From positions 1 to 64,000 of the forward strand of contig NZ_CDDB01000079.1 of assembly GCF_000820105.1 (NCBI RefSeq): 64,000 bases of DNA, written 5' to 3'. Position 1 is the stretch's first letter, and each line of letters begins with the position of its first letter. Of this stretch, positions 34,073 through 43,984 are shown piece after piece. The position numbers were made by a program, and so were the translations under genes. The notes beneath the pieces are model-generated. The model searched no databases. It was not told where the DNA came from and worked only from the letters and a program-made list of their open reading frames with translations. This DNA is from Aeromonas schubertii. GTDB lineage: Bacteria; Pseudomonadota; Gammaproteobacteria; Enterobacterales; Aeromonadaceae.

Positions 34073-34162
34073 AAGTATCATTGGCCTGAGTTAAAACTGG
34101 CCCTATGGTAGCCCAAGGGGCCGCGAGGATGCAGCCTGCATCACATTTTTTTGCGCCCGAGC

Positions 34163-34189
34163 GAACTTTCCTTGCTGAACCCTGTCTGA
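34163..34189 (+). promoter_or_regulatory. Sigma-E autoregulatory promoter of rpoE
   Basis: GAACTT (34163-34168) and TCTGA (34185-34189) are separated by 16 bases, matching the sigma-E consensus GGAACTT-N16-TCTGA. It lies 64 bases upstream of rpoE, so the operon should be self-activated under envelope stress. Confidence 0.85.
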
Positions 34190-34253
34190 ACTAGTGCGCT
34201 TAGGAAGGGCCGGATGAGAAGAACGATAACCTGATGGGGGTTTTACGGCTCCA

Positions 34254-34835
34254 ATGAGCGACCAGAATCTACTGGACGAACAATTGGTTGAGCGAGTTCA
34301 ACGCGGTGACAAGAACGCGTTCAACCTGCTGGTACGCAAGTATCAGCACAAGGTGGTCAACCTGGTATCACGCTATGTCAGCAACCCCGGTGACGTGCCC
34401 GATGTGGCACAGGAGGCCTTCATCAAGGCCTACCGCTCCATCGGAACGTTTCGCGGCGAGAGTGCCTTTTATACCTGGTTGTATCGTATTGCCGTGAACA
34501 CGGCCAAGAACTACCTGACCTCCCAGGGGCGCCGTCCCCCCAGCAGTGATGTGGAGGCAGACGAGGCAGAGTACTACGACGGCGGCGAGGCCTTGACCGA
34601 GACCTCGACTCCGGAAAATCTGGCGTTGACCGACGAGATCAAGCGTACCGTCTTCGCCACCATAGAGGCTCTGCCCGAAGATTTACGGACGGCAATCACC
34701 CTTCGAGAACTGGAAGGGCTGAGTTATGAGGAGATTGCAGAGATTATGGAGTGTCCGGTGGGTACCGTGCGTTCCAGAATCTTTCGAGCGCGGGAAGCGA
34801 TCGACAAGAAGCTGCAGCCTCTGATTGCACATTAA
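34254..34835 (+). CDS. rpoE: RNA polymerase sigma-E factor
   Basis: A 193-residue group IV sigma factor. Region 2 is DKNAFNLLVRKYQHKVVNLV to YTWLYRIAVNTAKNYL, and region 4 is LRELEGLSYEEIAEIMECPV to GTVRSRIFRAREAID. It directs envelope-stress genes and is held inactive by RseA, encoded next. Length and sequence agree with E. coli RpoE (191). Confidence 0.97.
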   Translation: MSDQNLLDEQLVERVQRGDKNAFNLLVRKYQHKVVNLVSRYVSNPGDVPDVAQEAFIKAYRSIGTFRGESAFYTWLYRIAVNTAKNYLTSQGRRPPSSDVEADEAEYYDGGEALTETSTPENLALTDEIKRTVFATIEALPEDLRTAITLRELEGLSYEEIAEIMECPVGTVRSRIFRAREAIDKKLQPLIAH

Positions 34836-34856
34836 CTTGGGGATACAGGTTTTCTT

Positions 34857-35441
34857 ATGGCGAACAAAGAGCAACTTTCCGCCCTGATGGATGGGGTGCT
34901 GGACGGTGAGCAGGGTCGGCAGGCGATTGATGAGGTCATGAGCGATGCCGAGCTGCAAGCCAGCTGGTCACGCTATCACCTCATCGGTGATGCCATGCGG
35001 GGCGAGCTGCCTGACACCATGCAGTTCGATCTGTGTGACAAGATTGCCATGGCGCTGGATGAGGAGCCCACCGTGCTGGCTCCCCAGCCGGCACCGACCG
35101 CGCCGCTTCATGGTGGCAAGGTGATCCCGCTGGTGCGCCGCTTCGGCCAGCAAATGGGGCAATATGCCATCGCCGCCTCCGTGGCCGCCGCCGTCATCTT
35201 CGGGGTGCAGCATTACCAGGGTCAGGATTCGGTGACTCCGGTCAATCCTGTGCTCAACACCATCCCGATCGGCGGCAATGCGGCGCCGGTGAGCGTTCAC
35301 TATCCCAAGGACGACAGCCGGGCCCGCCAGCAGGCACTGACCGAGCAGCAGATGAATGAGCAGCGGGATCGCATCAATGCCTTCTTGCGCGATCACCAGC
35401 TGCAGCAACGTCTCCATCAGGCACAACAGGTTCAGGAATAG
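34857..35441 (+). CDS. rseA: Anti-sigma-E factor RseA
   Basis: A 194-residue single-pass membrane protein. The cytosolic anti-sigma domain (KEQLSALMDGVLDGEQ to ELPDTMQFDL, residues 1-60) binds sigma-E; a membrane segment lies around residues 98-118 (YAIAASVAAAVIFGVQHY) and the periplasmic part ends in a Gln-rich helix (QLQQRLHQAQQVQE) recognised by RseB in homologues. DegS and RseP cleavage releases sigma-E. Confidence 0.93.
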   Translation: MANKEQLSALMDGVLDGEQGRQAIDEVMSDAELQASWSRYHLIGDAMRGELPDTMQFDLCDKIAMALDEEPTVLAPQPAPTAPLHGGKVIPLVRRFGQQMGQYAIAASVAAAVIFGVQHYQGQDSVTPVNPVLNTIPIGGNAAPVSVHYPKDDSRARQQALTEQQMNEQRDRINAFLRDHQLQQRLHQAQQVQE

Positions 35442-35446
35442 TCTTC

Positions 35447-36427
35447 GTGCGCAAGAGTCGCCTCGCAGTATCGGCCGCTCTGCTCCTGATTTGCTCCCAG
35501 GCCTCGGCCGACCCTGCGTCGGCCGAGGCCTTGCTGCAACAGATGCAGAGTGCCTCTCACCATCGTCACTTCGAACTCTCCATGGTCAAGGTTCGTCAGG
35601 GACGCATCGAATCACTTCGTTACAGCCATACGATCATCAAGGGGCAGCAGGTGGCCCACCTGACCCATCTGGATGGTCAGAATATCGAGTTTCTGCAACG
35701 GGCCGACGATTACACCTTCTTCGAAGCCGGCCACTCTCCCTATACCCTCAAGGGGGCCCGCTTCCCCGGCATCTGGAGCGCTTTGCAACGGGTGCCCCTC
35801 GACCAGTTGACCCGCTCCTATGACGTGGTGATGGCCGGCCGCAGCCGGGTGGCCGGTCAGGTCTCCCAGGTGGTGCGTCTGGTGCCCCGGGACGGAGAGA
35901 AGTACGGCTTCGTGCTCTGGCTCGATGAGGAGAGCCACCTCTTGCTGCGGGTCGACATGATCGATCGGGAAGGTAATCTGGTGGAGCAGGTGCTGGGGGT
36001 CGATCTCGATCTGCTGACGGCGGCGCCGGCCTGGCTCGCCAAGCTGGCTGCGGAATCCCAGCCGCCGGCCCTGGCGCTGGAAGAGGCCTATCAGGCGCCC
36101 CAGCAGGAGCTGGCATGGCGCATCACCTGGCTGCCGGATGGCTTTATCCTCAAGTCGCGGGATCGCCACCGTCTGGTGGCCACCAATCAGCCGGTCGATT
36201 ACATGATGGCTTCGGACGGTCTGGTGGATCTCTCGGTCTATGTCTCCCGGGCCGATCCCCAGCAGAGCGTGCGCCAGCAGCTGATCCGTCAGGGGGCGAC
36301 CACGTTGGTGAGCTTCGTCAATGACGTCGGGGTGGAGATCACCGTGGTGGGCGAGGTGCCTGCCGAGACCGCCAAGCGCATTGCCGAGTCGATCAAGCCC
36401 CTCTCTCGCAACGAGGCGGTGCAATGA
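35447..36427 (+). CDS. rseB: Sigma-E regulatory protein RseB
   Basis: A 326-residue periplasmic protein with a signal peptide (MRKSRLAVSAALLLICSQASA) starting at GTG 35447. The LolA-like N-terminal domain is followed by the smaller C-terminal domain (WRITWLPDGFILKSRDRHRL onwards). RseB binds RseA and protects it from DegS until misassembled lipoprotein or LPS signals arrive. The stop overlaps the rseC start by 4 bases. Confidence 0.93.
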   Translation: MRKSRLAVSAALLLICSQASADPASAEALLQQMQSASHHRHFELSMVKVRQGRIESLRYSHTIIKGQQVAHLTHLDGQNIEFLQRADDYTFFEAGHSPYTLKGARFPGIWSALQRVPLDQLTRSYDVVMAGRSRVAGQVSQVVRLVPRDGEKYGFVLWLDEESHLLLRVDMIDREGNLVEQVLGVDLDLLTAAPAWLAKLAAESQPPALALEEAYQAPQQELAWRITWLPDGFILKSRDRHRLVATNQPVDYMMASDGLVDLSVYVSRADPQQSVRQQLIRQGATTLVSFVNDVGVEITVVGEVPAETAKRIAESIKPLSRNEAVQ

Positions 36428-36894
36428 GCCCCATGAGTGAGGAGCTGGCCACCGTGGTCGAGCTCGACGGCGATCACGCCTGGGTCAGCTGCGAGCGGCG
36501 CAGTGCCTGCAGCGGCTGCCAGCAGCAGAGCGACTGTGGCACAGGTACCGTCGCCAAGGCCCTGGCCAACCGTGCCCAGCGGGTGCGGGTGCGCCTGTGC
36601 GAGGAGGTGCGGGTGGGTCAGCAGATCCGCATCGGCATTCCCCAGCGCAGCCTGATCCAGGGGGCTCTGCTGGTCTATCTGCTGCCCCTGCTCTGTCTGG
36701 TGGGGGGCGGTCTGGTTGGCCAGCTCTGGCTGCGCCCCCTGCTGCAGGGAGGAGAGGGGGTCAGTATCCTCGCCACGGCGCTGGGGGGCGGACTCGGTTT
36801 TTTACTGGTTCGTTACCTTTCCCACCGCCTCGGTGAGGGGGAGTATGCCCCCCGTATGCTGGGGCGCGTGATCCCGACCCGTTTCCATCCTTAA
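36424..36894 (+). CDS. rseC: RseC/MucC-family membrane protein
   Basis: A 156-residue protein with an N-terminal Cys cluster (CERRSACSGCQQQSDCG, residues 25-40) that could bind an iron-sulfur cluster, and two hydrophobic helices (GALLVYLLPLLCLVGGGLVG and ILATALGGGLGFLLVRYL). RseC has a weak positive effect on sigma-E and is related to the SoxR-reducing RsxABCDGE-RseC system. It is the last gene of the rpoE operon. Confidence 0.92.
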   Translation: MSPMSEELATVVELDGDHAWVSCERRSACSGCQQQSDCGTGTVAKALANRAQRVRVRLCEEVRVGQQIRIGIPQRSLIQGALLVYLLPLLCLVGGGLVGQLWLRPLLQGGEGVSILATALGGGLGFLLVRYLSHRLGEGEYAPRMLGRVIPTRFHP

Positions 36895-36908
36895 CCCCCG
36901 CAGAAGGC

Positions 36909-36966
36909 GATTTTACTGGGGTGGCCGACTAAAGAATGGCCGAGCGTGCGCTTATCCAGTAAAATC
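36909..36966. promoter_or_regulatory. Long-range inverted repeat upstream of lepA
   Basis: GATTTTACTGG (36909-36919) and CCAGTAAAATC (36956-36966) are perfect 11-base arms 36 bases apart, with a smaller TGGCC/GGCCg pair inside. The right arm lies 47 bases upstream of the lepA ATG. It could be an rseC terminator-like fold, a leader RNA structure or an operator pair. Confidence 0.5.
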
Positions 36967-37013
36967 CTGCCTCCATATCCGGATACCACAACTTTTTGAG
37001 TGATTATTGCTCG

Positions 37014-38807
37014 ATGAAACACATTCGTAACTTTTCCATTATCGCCCACATTGACCACGGTAAGTCGACGCTGTCCGACCGCCTGATCCAGACCTGCGGC
37101 GGCCTCTCCGACCGCGAGATGCAGGCCCAGGTTCTCGACTCCATGGAACTGGAGCGTGAGCGCGGCATTACCATCAAGGCACAGAGTGTGACCCTGAACT
37201 ACCAGGCCAAAGACGGTAACACCTATCAGCTGAACTTTATCGACACCCCGGGCCACGTGGACTTCTCCTACGAGGTATCCCGTTCCCTGGCTGCCTGTGA
37301 AGGGGCGCTGCTGGTGGTGGATGCCGGTCAGGGGGTTGAGGCACAGACTCTGGCTAACTGCTATACCGCCATGGAAATGGACCTGGAAGTGGTGCCGGTG
37401 CTCAACAAGATCGACCTGCCGGCGGCAGAGCCCGAGCGTGTGGCCGAGGAGATTGAGGACATCGTCGGCATCGATGCGATCGACGCGGTGCGCTGTTCCG
37501 CCAAGACCGGCCTCGGCGTCGATCTGGTGCTGGAAGAGATAGTGGCCAAGATCCCCTCACCGGAAGGGGATCCCGATGCACCGCTGCAGGCGCTGATCAT
37601 CGACTCCTGGTTCGACTCCTATCTGGGCGTCGTCTCCCTGGTGCGCATCAAGAACGGCTCCCTCAAGAAGGGCGAGAAGATCAAAGTGATGAGCACCGGC
37701 CAGACCTGGGGCGTCGATCGCATCGGTATCTTCACGCCGAAGCAGGTGGACACCGACGGCCTGGGCTGTGGCGAGGTAGGTTGGGTTGTCTGCGGCATCA
37801 AGGACATCCACGGTGCGCCGGTGGGCGATACCCTGACCCTGGCCAAGCACGGCGCCGACAAGCCGCTGGCGGGCTTCAAGAAGGTCAAGCCCCAGGTCTA
37901 TGCGGGCCTGTTCCCCATCTCCAGCGATGACTACGAGGCGTTCCGCGATGCCCTCGAGAAGCTCTCTCTCAACGACGCCTCCCTCTTCTATGAGCCGGAG
38001 AACTCCACCGCCCTGGGCTTTGGCTTCCGCTGTGGCTTCCTCGGCATGCTGCACATGGAGATCATCCAGGAGCGTCTGGAGCGTGAATACGATCTGGATC
38101 TCATCACCACGGCGCCGACCGTAGTCTATGAGGTGCTCACCACCGATGGCGAGACCGTCTACATCGACAGCCCGGCCCAACTGCCGGCGGTGACCAGCAT
38201 TCAAGAGGTGCGCGAGCCCATCGCCGAGTGCAACATCCTGCTGCCCCAGGAGTACATGGGCAACGTCATCACCCTCTGTATCGAGAAGCGCGGCGTGCAG
38301 ACCAACATGGTCTACCACGGCAAGCAGGTGGCGCTGACCTATGAGATCCCCATGGCGGAGGTGGTGCTCGACTTCTTCGACCGCCTCAAGTCCACCAGCC
38401 GCGGCTACGCCTCCCTGGACTACGGCTTCAAGCGCTTCGAGACCTCCGACATGGTGCGTCTGGACATCCTCATCAATGGTGAGCGGGTCGACGCCCTGGC
38501 CATCATCACCCACAAGGAGAACTCCCAGTACCGGGGTCGCCAGGTGGTGGAGAAGATGCGCGAGCTGATCCCGCGCCAGATGTTCGACATCGCCATCCAG
38601 GCCGCCATCGGCAACCACGTCATCGCCCGCAGCACCGTCAAGGCCCTGCGTAAGGACGTGACGGCCAAGTGCTACGGCGGTGACGTGAGCCGTAAGAAAA
38701 AGCTGCTGCAGAAGCAGAAAGAGGGTAAGAAACGGATGAAGTCCCTGGGTCGCGTCGACGTGCCCCAGGAGGCTTTCCTGGCCATTCTCCACGTAGGTAA
38801 GGACTAA
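37014..38807 (+). CDS. lepA: Elongation factor 4 (LepA)
   Basis: A 597-residue translational GTPase. G1 [10 protein letters not shown] at residues 10-19, G3 DTPGHVDF near 77 and G4 NKIDLP near 131; the C-terminal domain ends [20 protein letters not shown]. It acts on stalled ribosomes and in initiation/assembly. Start at ATG 37014 matches the family N-terminus [17 protein letters not shown]; an upstream TTG would add six residues. First gene of the lepA-lepB-rnc-era-recO-pdxJ cluster. Confidence 0.97.
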   Translation: MKHIRNFSIIAHIDHGKSTLSDRLIQTCGGLSDREMQAQVLDSMELERERGITIKAQSVTLNYQAKDGNTYQLNFIDTPGHVDFSYEVSRSLAACEGALLVVDAGQGVEAQTLANCYTAMEMDLEVVPVLNKIDLPAAEPERVAEEIEDIVGIDAIDAVRCSAKTGLGVDLVLEEIVAKIPSPEGDPDAPLQALIIDSWFDSYLGVVSLVRIKNGSLKKGEKIKVMSTGQTWGVDRIGIFTPKQVDTDGLGCGEVGWVVCGIKDIHGAPVGDTLTLAKHGADKPLAGFKKVKPQVYAGLFPISSDDYEAFRDALEKLSLNDASLFYEPENSTALGFGFRCGFLGMLHMEIIQERLEREYDLDLITTAPTVVYEVLTTDGETVYIDSPAQLPAVTSIQEVREPIAECNILLPQEYMGNVITLCIEKRGVQTNMVYHGKQVALTYEIPMAEVVLDFFDRLKSTSRGYASLDYGFKRFETSDMVRLDILINGERVDALAIITHKENSQYRGRQVVEKMRELIPRQMFDIAIQAAIGNHVIARSTVKALRKDVTAKCYGGDVSRKKKLLQKQKEGKKRMKSLGRVDVPQEAFLAILHVGKD

Positions 38808-38813
38808 TCTCCC

Positions 38814-39725
38814 ATGGCGAGCACCTTTTCCCTGATCCTGGTCGTCGTCACCATACTGACGGGCATTATCTGGACCGTTGACAAGCTGGTCTGGGCCAAG
38901 CAGCGCGCCGCCAAGGTGGCCGTGGCCCGCGCCAACGGCGCCGAGGATGCCAAGAGCCTGGCCAAGCTGGCCGAGCGGCCGGTCTGGGTCGAGCAGACCG
39001 GTGGCGTCTTCCCGGTGATCGCCCTGGTGCTGATCCTGCGCTCCTTCGTCTATGAGCCGTTTCAGATCCCGTCCGGCTCCATGATGCCGACCCTGCTGGT
39101 GGGCGACTTCATCCTGGTGGAGAAGTTCGCCTATGGTCTGCGCGATCCGGTGACCAACACCAAGTTCCTCGAGACCGGGGAGCCCAAGCGCGGTGATGTG
39201 GTGGTCTTCAAGTATCCGCTGGATACCCGTGTCGACTACATCAAGCGGGTGGTGGGGCTGCCCGGGGATCGCATCCTCTATCGCAACAAGGAGCTGATGA
39301 TCCGCCCCCGTTGCGACGAGGGGCAGAGCTGCGGTGGCTTCAAGAAGCTGGATGTGAAGTTCGAGCAGCGCGGCGAGTTTACCCAGATGGGGATCCCGCT
39401 CGATCGCTACACCGAGCAGCTGGGAGCGGTGAGCCATGAGACCCTGCGTAACCCCGTGATGCCCGATCTGGTGGACCGTTATTACCGCCAGAGCGGGACC
39501 TATCCGGACGAGTGGGTAGTGCCGGAGGGGCACTACTTCGTGATGGGTGACAACCGTGACAACAGTACCGACAGCCGTTTCTGGGGCTTCGTGCCCGAGC
39601 AGAACCTGGTCGGCAAGGCGGTCGCCATCTGGATCAGTTTTGAATTTGAACGGGAAGAAGGGTCACTGCTGCCGGGTTGGATCCCGACCGGCGTCCGCTT
39701 CAACCGTATTGGCGCAATCAAGTGA
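38814..39725 (+). CDS. lepB: Signal peptidase I
   Basis: A 303-residue inner-membrane serine protease that removes Sec and Tat signal peptides. Two N-terminal membrane segments (residues 4-22 and about 64-80), catalytic Ser89 in [11 protein letters not shown], catalytic Lys144 in [11 protein letters not shown], and the C-terminal [19 protein letters not shown] box. Six bases separate it from lepA and its stop overlaps the rnc start. Confidence 0.97.
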   Translation: MASTFSLILVVVTILTGIIWTVDKLVWAKQRAAKVAVARANGAEDAKSLAKLAERPVWVEQTGGVFPVIALVLILRSFVYEPFQIPSGSMMPTLLVGDFILVEKFAYGLRDPVTNTKFLETGEPKRGDVVVFKYPLDTRVDYIKRVVGLPGDRILYRNKELMIRPRCDEGQSCGGFKKLDVKFEQRGEFTQMGIPLDRYTEQLGAVSHETLRNPVMPDLVDRYYRQSGTYPDEWVVPEGHYFVMGDNRDNSTDSRFWGFVPEQNLVGKAVAIWISFEFEREEGSLLPGWIPTGVRFNRIGAIK

Positions 39726-40396
39726 TGACCATCAAGCGTAACCGGCTGCAGTCCCGACTGGGCTACAGCTTCAACGACGGCGAGCTGCTGACCCGGGCCC
39801 TGACCCACCGCAGCGCCGGCTCCCGTCATAACGAGCGCCTGGAATTTCTGGGCGACTCTATCCTCAGCCTGGTGATCGCGGAGGAGCTGTTCCACCGCTT
39901 CCCCCAGGTGGCGGAAGGGGACATGAGCCGCATGCGGGCCACCCTGGTGCGCGAGAAGACCCTGGCCGAGCTGGCCCGTGAGTTCGAACTCGGTGATCAC
40001 CTGATCCTGGGGCCGGGCGAGCTCAAGAGCGGCGGCTTCCGTCGTGAGTCGATCCTGGCCGACACGGTCGAGGCGCTCATCGGTGCCATCTATCTGGACA
40101 GCGGCATGGATACCACCCGTACCCTGCTGCTGGGCTGGTACGCCAGCCGTCTGGAGGAGATCAAGCCCGGCGTCGAGCAAAAGGATCCCAAGACCCGTCT
40201 GCAGGAGATCCTGCAGGGCAACCGCAAGCCGCTGCCCACCTACACCGTCATCAACGTCAAGGGTGAGGCCCACAACCAGGAGTTTACCGTCCAGTGTGAC
40301 GTAGACGGCCTGGGCACCCCCCTGGTCGGTATCGGCTCGAGCCGCCGCAAGGCGGAGCAGGCCGCCGCCCAACAAGCCCTGGAGCAGTTGCTATGA
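39725..40396 (+). CDS. rnc: Ribonuclease III
   Basis: A 223-residue double-strand RNA endonuclease. The signature [18 protein letters not shown] lies near residues 37-54 and [16 protein letters not shown] near 112-127 holds the second set of metal-binding acids; a dsRNA-binding domain occupies 150-223. The start ATG 39725 overlaps the lepB stop (TGATG). It processes rRNA and many mRNAs. Confidence 0.97.
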   Translation: MTIKRNRLQSRLGYSFNDGELLTRALTHRSAGSRHNERLEFLGDSILSLVIAEELFHRFPQVAEGDMSRMRATLVREKTLAELAREFELGDHLILGPGELKSGGFRRESILADTVEALIGAIYLDSGMDTTRTLLLGWYASRLEEIKPGVEQKDPKTRLQEILQGNRKPLPTYTVINVKGEAHNQEFTVQCDVDGLGTPLVGIGSSRRKAEQAAAQQALEQLL

Positions 40397-41298
40397 GCGA
40401 ACACGAGATGACCTACTGCGGCTTCGTCGCCATCGTCGGTCGCCCCAATGTGGGCAAGTCGACCCTGCTCAACCAGCTGCTCGGGCAGAAGGTGAGCATC
40501 ACCTCGAAGAAACCCCAGACCACCCGGCACCGCATCCTGGGTATCGACACCGAGGGGGCCTATCAGACCGTCTACGTGGATACCCCGGGTCTGCACATCG
40601 AGGAGAAGCGGGCCATCAACCGCCTGATGAACCGCGCCGCCACCAGCTCCCTGGGCGACGTGGCCATGGTGGTGTTCGTGGTGGACGGCACCCACTGGAC
40701 CAAGGATGACGAGATGGTGCTGGGCAAGCTGCGTGGCCTCAAGTGCCCCATCGTGCTGGCCATCAACAAGGTGGACCAGATCAAGGACAAGGAGGCGCTG
40801 CTGCCGCACCTGGAGTTCCTCGGCAGCCAGATGAAGTTCACCCACGTCCTGCCCATCTCCGCCCGCAAGGGTGACAACGTGGAGAAGATCCGCGAGTGGG
40901 CCAAGGAGTGGTTGCCCGAGAACGATCACTTCTTCCCGGAAGACTACATCACGGATCGCTCGTCGCGCTTCATGGCCGCCGAGATCATCCGCGAGAAGCT
41001 GATGCGCTTCACCGGTGAGGAGCTGCCCTACTCCGTGACCGTGGAGATCGAACGCTTCAAGGTCGAAGAGAACGGCATCTTCCACATCAACGGCCTGATC
41101 CTGGTCGAGCGGGAAGGGCAGAAGAAGATGGTGATCGGCAACAAGGGCGAGAAGATCAAGACCATCGGCATCGAGGCGCGCATGGACATGGAGCGGCTGT
41201 TCCAAAACCAGGTGCACCTGGAGCTGTGGGTCAAGGTGAAGGCCGGCTGGGCCGACGACGAGCGCGCCCTGCGCAGTCTCGGCTACGGTGACGACTGA
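40393..41298 (+). CDS. era: GTPase Era
   Basis: A 301-residue GTPase of 16S rRNA and 30S maturation. G1 [12 protein letters not shown] near residues 16-27, G3 DTPGLH near 62, G4 NKVDQIKD near 124, and a C-terminal KH domain ([19 protein letters not shown]). Overlaps rnc by 4 bases (ATGA). Confidence 0.97.
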   Translation: MSEHEMTYCGFVAIVGRPNVGKSTLLNQLLGQKVSITSKKPQTTRHRILGIDTEGAYQTVYVDTPGLHIEEKRAINRLMNRAATSSLGDVAMVVFVVDGTHWTKDDEMVLGKLRGLKCPIVLAINKVDQIKDKEALLPHLEFLGSQMKFTHVLPISARKGDNVEKIREWAKEWLPENDHFFPEDYITDRSSRFMAAEIIREKLMRFTGEELPYSVTVEIERFKVEENGIFHINGLILVEREGQKKMVIGNKGEKIKTIGIEARMDMERLFQNQVHLELWVKVKAGWADDERALRSLGYGDD

Positions 41299-41315
41299 TC
41301 CGCGGCGGGACGCCC

Positions 41316-42053
41316 ATGCAGCCCCGCAGCCGTGATGGCGGCGACCAGGTCGCCGCCTTCGTCATCCACACCCGTCCCTATCGGGAGACCAGCCAGCTGG
41401 TCGAGGTGTTCAGTGCCGAGCTGGGGCGACTCACCCTGGTGGCCAAGGGTTCCCGCACCCAGCGCTCCCCCCTCAAGGGGGTGTTGCAGCCCTTCGCCCG
41501 CCTCGCATTGAGCTGGCGTGGACGTGGCGATCTCAAGACCCTCACCCGTGCCGAGCTGCTGCTCTTGCCGACCCGCCTGAGCGGGGATCGACTCTTCTAC
41601 GGCCTCTATCTCAACGAGCTGGTCTACTACCTGCTGGAATCGGGCACCCCCTTTCCCGAGGTGTTCGAGGCCTACGCCGAGGCCCTCACCCTGCTGGCCG
41701 ATACCCCGGTCCCCGAGCTGCCCCTGCGCCGCTTCGAGTTCCTGCTGCTGGAGGCGCTCGGCTACGCGGTGGACTTCGAGATCACCGCCGACGAGGAGTC
41801 ACCGATCCTGCCGGATTGCCTCTACGGGTTCGAGCGCGAGCTGGGCTTTGTCGCCCGCGAGCGCACACCCGATCCCGCCAACCTCTTTCTCGGTGCTCAT
41901 CTGCACGCCTTTGCCGAGCACCGTTTCGATACTCCGGCCATCTTGCAGGCCGCCAAGCGTTTCAGCCGGTTGGCCCTGCAACCCTATCTGGGGCATCGCC
42001 GCCTCAGGAGCCGGGAGTTGTTTCTCAAACGCAAGGTTTCATCCAAGGAGTAG
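41316..42053 (+). CDS. recO: DNA repair protein RecO
   Basis: A 245-residue RecFOR-pathway protein that loads RecA on SSB-coated DNA. The N-terminal OB fold begins AFVIHTRPYRETSQLVEVFS and contains RLTLVAKGSRTQRS; the C-terminal helical part ends RLALQPYLGHRRLRSRELFL. 17 bases after era, 3 bases before pdxJ. Confidence 0.94.
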   Translation: MQPRSRDGGDQVAAFVIHTRPYRETSQLVEVFSAELGRLTLVAKGSRTQRSPLKGVLQPFARLALSWRGRGDLKTLTRAELLLLPTRLSGDRLFYGLYLNELVYYLLESGTPFPEVFEAYAEALTLLADTPVPELPLRRFEFLLLEALGYAVDFEITADEESPILPDCLYGFERELGFVARERTPDPANLFLGAHLHAFAEHRFDTPAILQAAKRFSRLALQPYLGHRRLRSRELFLKRKVSSKE

Positions 42054-42056
42054 TCA

Positions 42057-42794
42057 ATGAGCGAGATCTATCTGGGGGTCAACATCGACCACATCGCCAC
42101 CCTGCGCAACGCCCGCGGTACCCAGTATCCGGATCCGGTACAGGCCGCCTTCGTGGCCGAGCAGGCCGGTGCCGACGGGATCACCGTGCACCTGCGCGAG
42201 GATCGCCGCCACATCACCGACCGTGACGTAGAGATCCTGCGCCAGACCATCCAGACCAGGATGAACCTGGAGATGGCGGTCACCGAGGAGATGCTCGGCA
42301 TCGCCTGCCGCCTGAAGCCCCACTTTGTCTGCCTGGTGCCGGAGAAGCGCACCGAGGTGACCACCGAGGGGGGGCTGGATGTGGCCGGCCAGCTCGACAA
42401 GATCAAGGACGCCGTGGCGCGTCTGGCCGCCGTCGGCAGCCAGGTGTCGCTGTTTATCGACGCCGACCCGGTGCAGATCGATGCCGCCGCCGAGAGCGGT
42501 GCCCCCTTCATCGAGATCCACACCGGCCGCTATGCCGATGCGCTGAGTGAGGCCGAGCAGAACGCCGAACTCAAGCGCATCAAGGCGGGGGCCTCCTATG
42601 CGGCGGGCAAGGGGCTCAAGGTCAACGCCGGCCACGGCCTGCACTACCACAACGTCAAGCCGATCGCCGCCATCCCCGAGATGATCGAGCTCAACATCGG
42701 CCACGCCATCATCGGCCGCGCCGCCTTCGACGGCCTGGCCAAGGCGGTCAGCGACATGCGAGCCCTGATGCAAGAGGCGCGCGCCGGTCTGTGA
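42057..42794 (+). CDS. pdxJ: Pyridoxine 5'-phosphate synthase
   Basis: A 245-residue TIM-barrel enzyme making pyridoxine 5'-phosphate from deoxyxylulose phosphate and aminoacetone phosphate. Landmarks: [21 protein letters not shown] at the start, [24 protein letters not shown] near 155, [12 protein letters not shown] near 190 and the final [12 protein letters not shown]. Ends the lepA-pdxJ cluster. Confidence 0.96.
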   Translation: MSEIYLGVNIDHIATLRNARGTQYPDPVQAAFVAEQAGADGITVHLREDRRHITDRDVEILRQTIQTRMNLEMAVTEEMLGIACRLKPHFVCLVPEKRTEVTTEGGLDVAGQLDKIKDAVARLAAVGSQVSLFIDADPVQIDAAAESGAPFIEIHTGRYADALSEAEQNAELKRIKAGASYAAGKGLKVNAGHGLHYHNVKPIAAIPEMIELNIGHAIIGRAAFDGLAKAVSDMRALMQEARAGL

Positions 42795-42864
42795 GTCTGC
42801 GCAGGGTTTACCCTGTGACGCCCTGATACAATGAGCCTCGTATGAGTTTCTTTTGAGGTTCAAG

Positions 42865-43074
42865 ATGCGAGTCATGGAATCGAAGTGGCGTCTCGGGGTG
42901 ATCCTGCTGGCGGCCCTGCTGACCCCGCTGCTCTATCAGTCGGTGGGGCTGACCCAGCTGCATGAGCCGCAGCGCTGGCTGGTGCTGCTGACCATTCCCC
43001 TCGGCCTGGTGCAGTTGCTGGGCTGGCTGGCGGAAGGTGTGCACCGGTTGGTGCAGAGCCGGCGGCAGAATTGA
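42865..43074 (+). CDS. Small two-helix membrane protein, unknown function
   Basis: A 69-residue protein (MRVMESKWRLGVILLAALLT...) with hydrophobic helices at about residues 9-27 and 37-57 and a basic C-terminus (VQSRRQN). GAGG lies 6 bases before ATG 42865. It has its own short upstream gap after pdxJ and a terminator right after its stop. No known family recognised. Confidence 0.65.
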   Translation: MRVMESKWRLGVILLAALLTPLLYQSVGLTQLHEPQRWLVLLTIPLGLVQLLGWLAEGVHRLVQSRRQN

Positions 43075-43083
43075 TATCCGATT

Positions 43084-43113
43084 GAGAGAGGCCATGGGCC
43101 TCTCTCTTTTTTT
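43084..43113. terminator. Terminator after the small membrane protein gene
   Basis: GAGAGAGGCC, loop ATG, GGCCTCTCTC, followed by seven T residues. Confidence 0.93.
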
Positions 43114-43117
43114 GTGC

Positions 43118-43981
43118 TTACAGGGCGTACTGCTCCAGCAGCACCGTCAGGCGGGCCCAACTCTGCGCATCGGGCAGCCCGTCGGGGCGGGCCGGGCGGA
43201 AGTGGAGCTGGAAGGCGCGCAGCACCAGATGGGTCATCTCGTCCCACTCGCCGCTCAGGGGTACCCCGTAACCGTAGCGCGCCAGGGCCTGCTGCCAGGG
43301 GAGGGCGTCGCTCGGGAAGGGCTCCTTGAGTCGCTCGGCGACTCGCCGCTCGTCGGGCCAGGCGCCGAGCCCGAACTCCTCGTGCAGCCGCTGCCAGGGG
43401 AAGCGGGGACCGGGGTCGACCTTGCGCTCCGGCGCCACGTCGCTGTGGCCCAGCAGTCGGGTCGGGGCTATGCCATAGCGCTTCACCTTCTCCGCCAGCA
43501 GGGCCGCCAGGGCCTGGATCTGTGCCTCCTCGAAGGGAGGCCAGTCGCGCTGGTCGAGGGGGAGGCTGGCCTGCTCGGGCGGGTAGCCGAGGTTGACTAT
43601 CTCGATGCCGAGGGAGCTGGCGTTGAGGCCGGCCTGGGTTTGCCAGCGGCTCTTGCCCGCATGCCAGGCGCGCCTTTCATCGGCCACCAGCTGCAAGATG
43701 CGATAGGGAACACCCGGCTTCGAAGAGGGGAGCAGGTAGTGAGCGCTCACCTGATGGCCAGGTTCGGTGAGCAGGCGAAGCGAGGCATCGTCGTCCTCGT
43801 CCGTGTAGTGGAGGACGATAAACTGGATGCGCTCGTCCTGGCTGGCACTGGGGTGTTGCTCGAGGCGGTAACTCCCCTCGTCGCAGCCGCCCAGCAGCAG
43901 AATGAGACCGGCGACCATTTTACGGCACCACCCGAAGCCCTCCGGCAGGCGGGACAAGGGGGCAGGAGGGGGCCGCACCAT
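43118..43981 (-). CDS. N-acetylmuramoyl-L-alanine amidase, AmiD-like lipoprotein
   Basis: A 287-residue Amidase_2 protein with a lipobox (LLLGGC near residue 33) after a short hydrophobic stretch. Zinc-site residues are His58 in FIVLHYTDEDD, His in RAWHAGKSRW near 109 and the GHSDVAPERKVDPGPRFPW segment near 180-198; a C-terminal peptidoglycan-binding helix bundle follows. This domain order is that of AmiD, an outer-membrane amidase that trims anhydro-muropeptides and murein. It starts 3 bases after the YehS gene; an internal ATG at 43918 is possible. Confidence 0.88.
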   Translation of the reverse strand: MVRPPPAPLSRLPEGFGWCRKMVAGLILLLGGCDEGSYRLEQHPSASQDERIQFIVLHYTDEDDDASLRLLTEPGHQVSAHYLLPSSKPGVPYRILQLVADERRAWHAGKSRWQTQAGLNASSLGIEIVNLGYPPEQASLPLDQRDWPPFEEAQIQALAALLAEKVKRYGIAPTRLLGHSDVAPERKVDPGPRFPWQRLHEEFGLGAWPDERRVAERLKEPFPSDALPWQQALARYGYGVPLSGEWDEMTHLVLRAFQLHFRPARPDGLPDAQSWARLTVLLEQYAL

Positions 43982-43984
43982 GGG

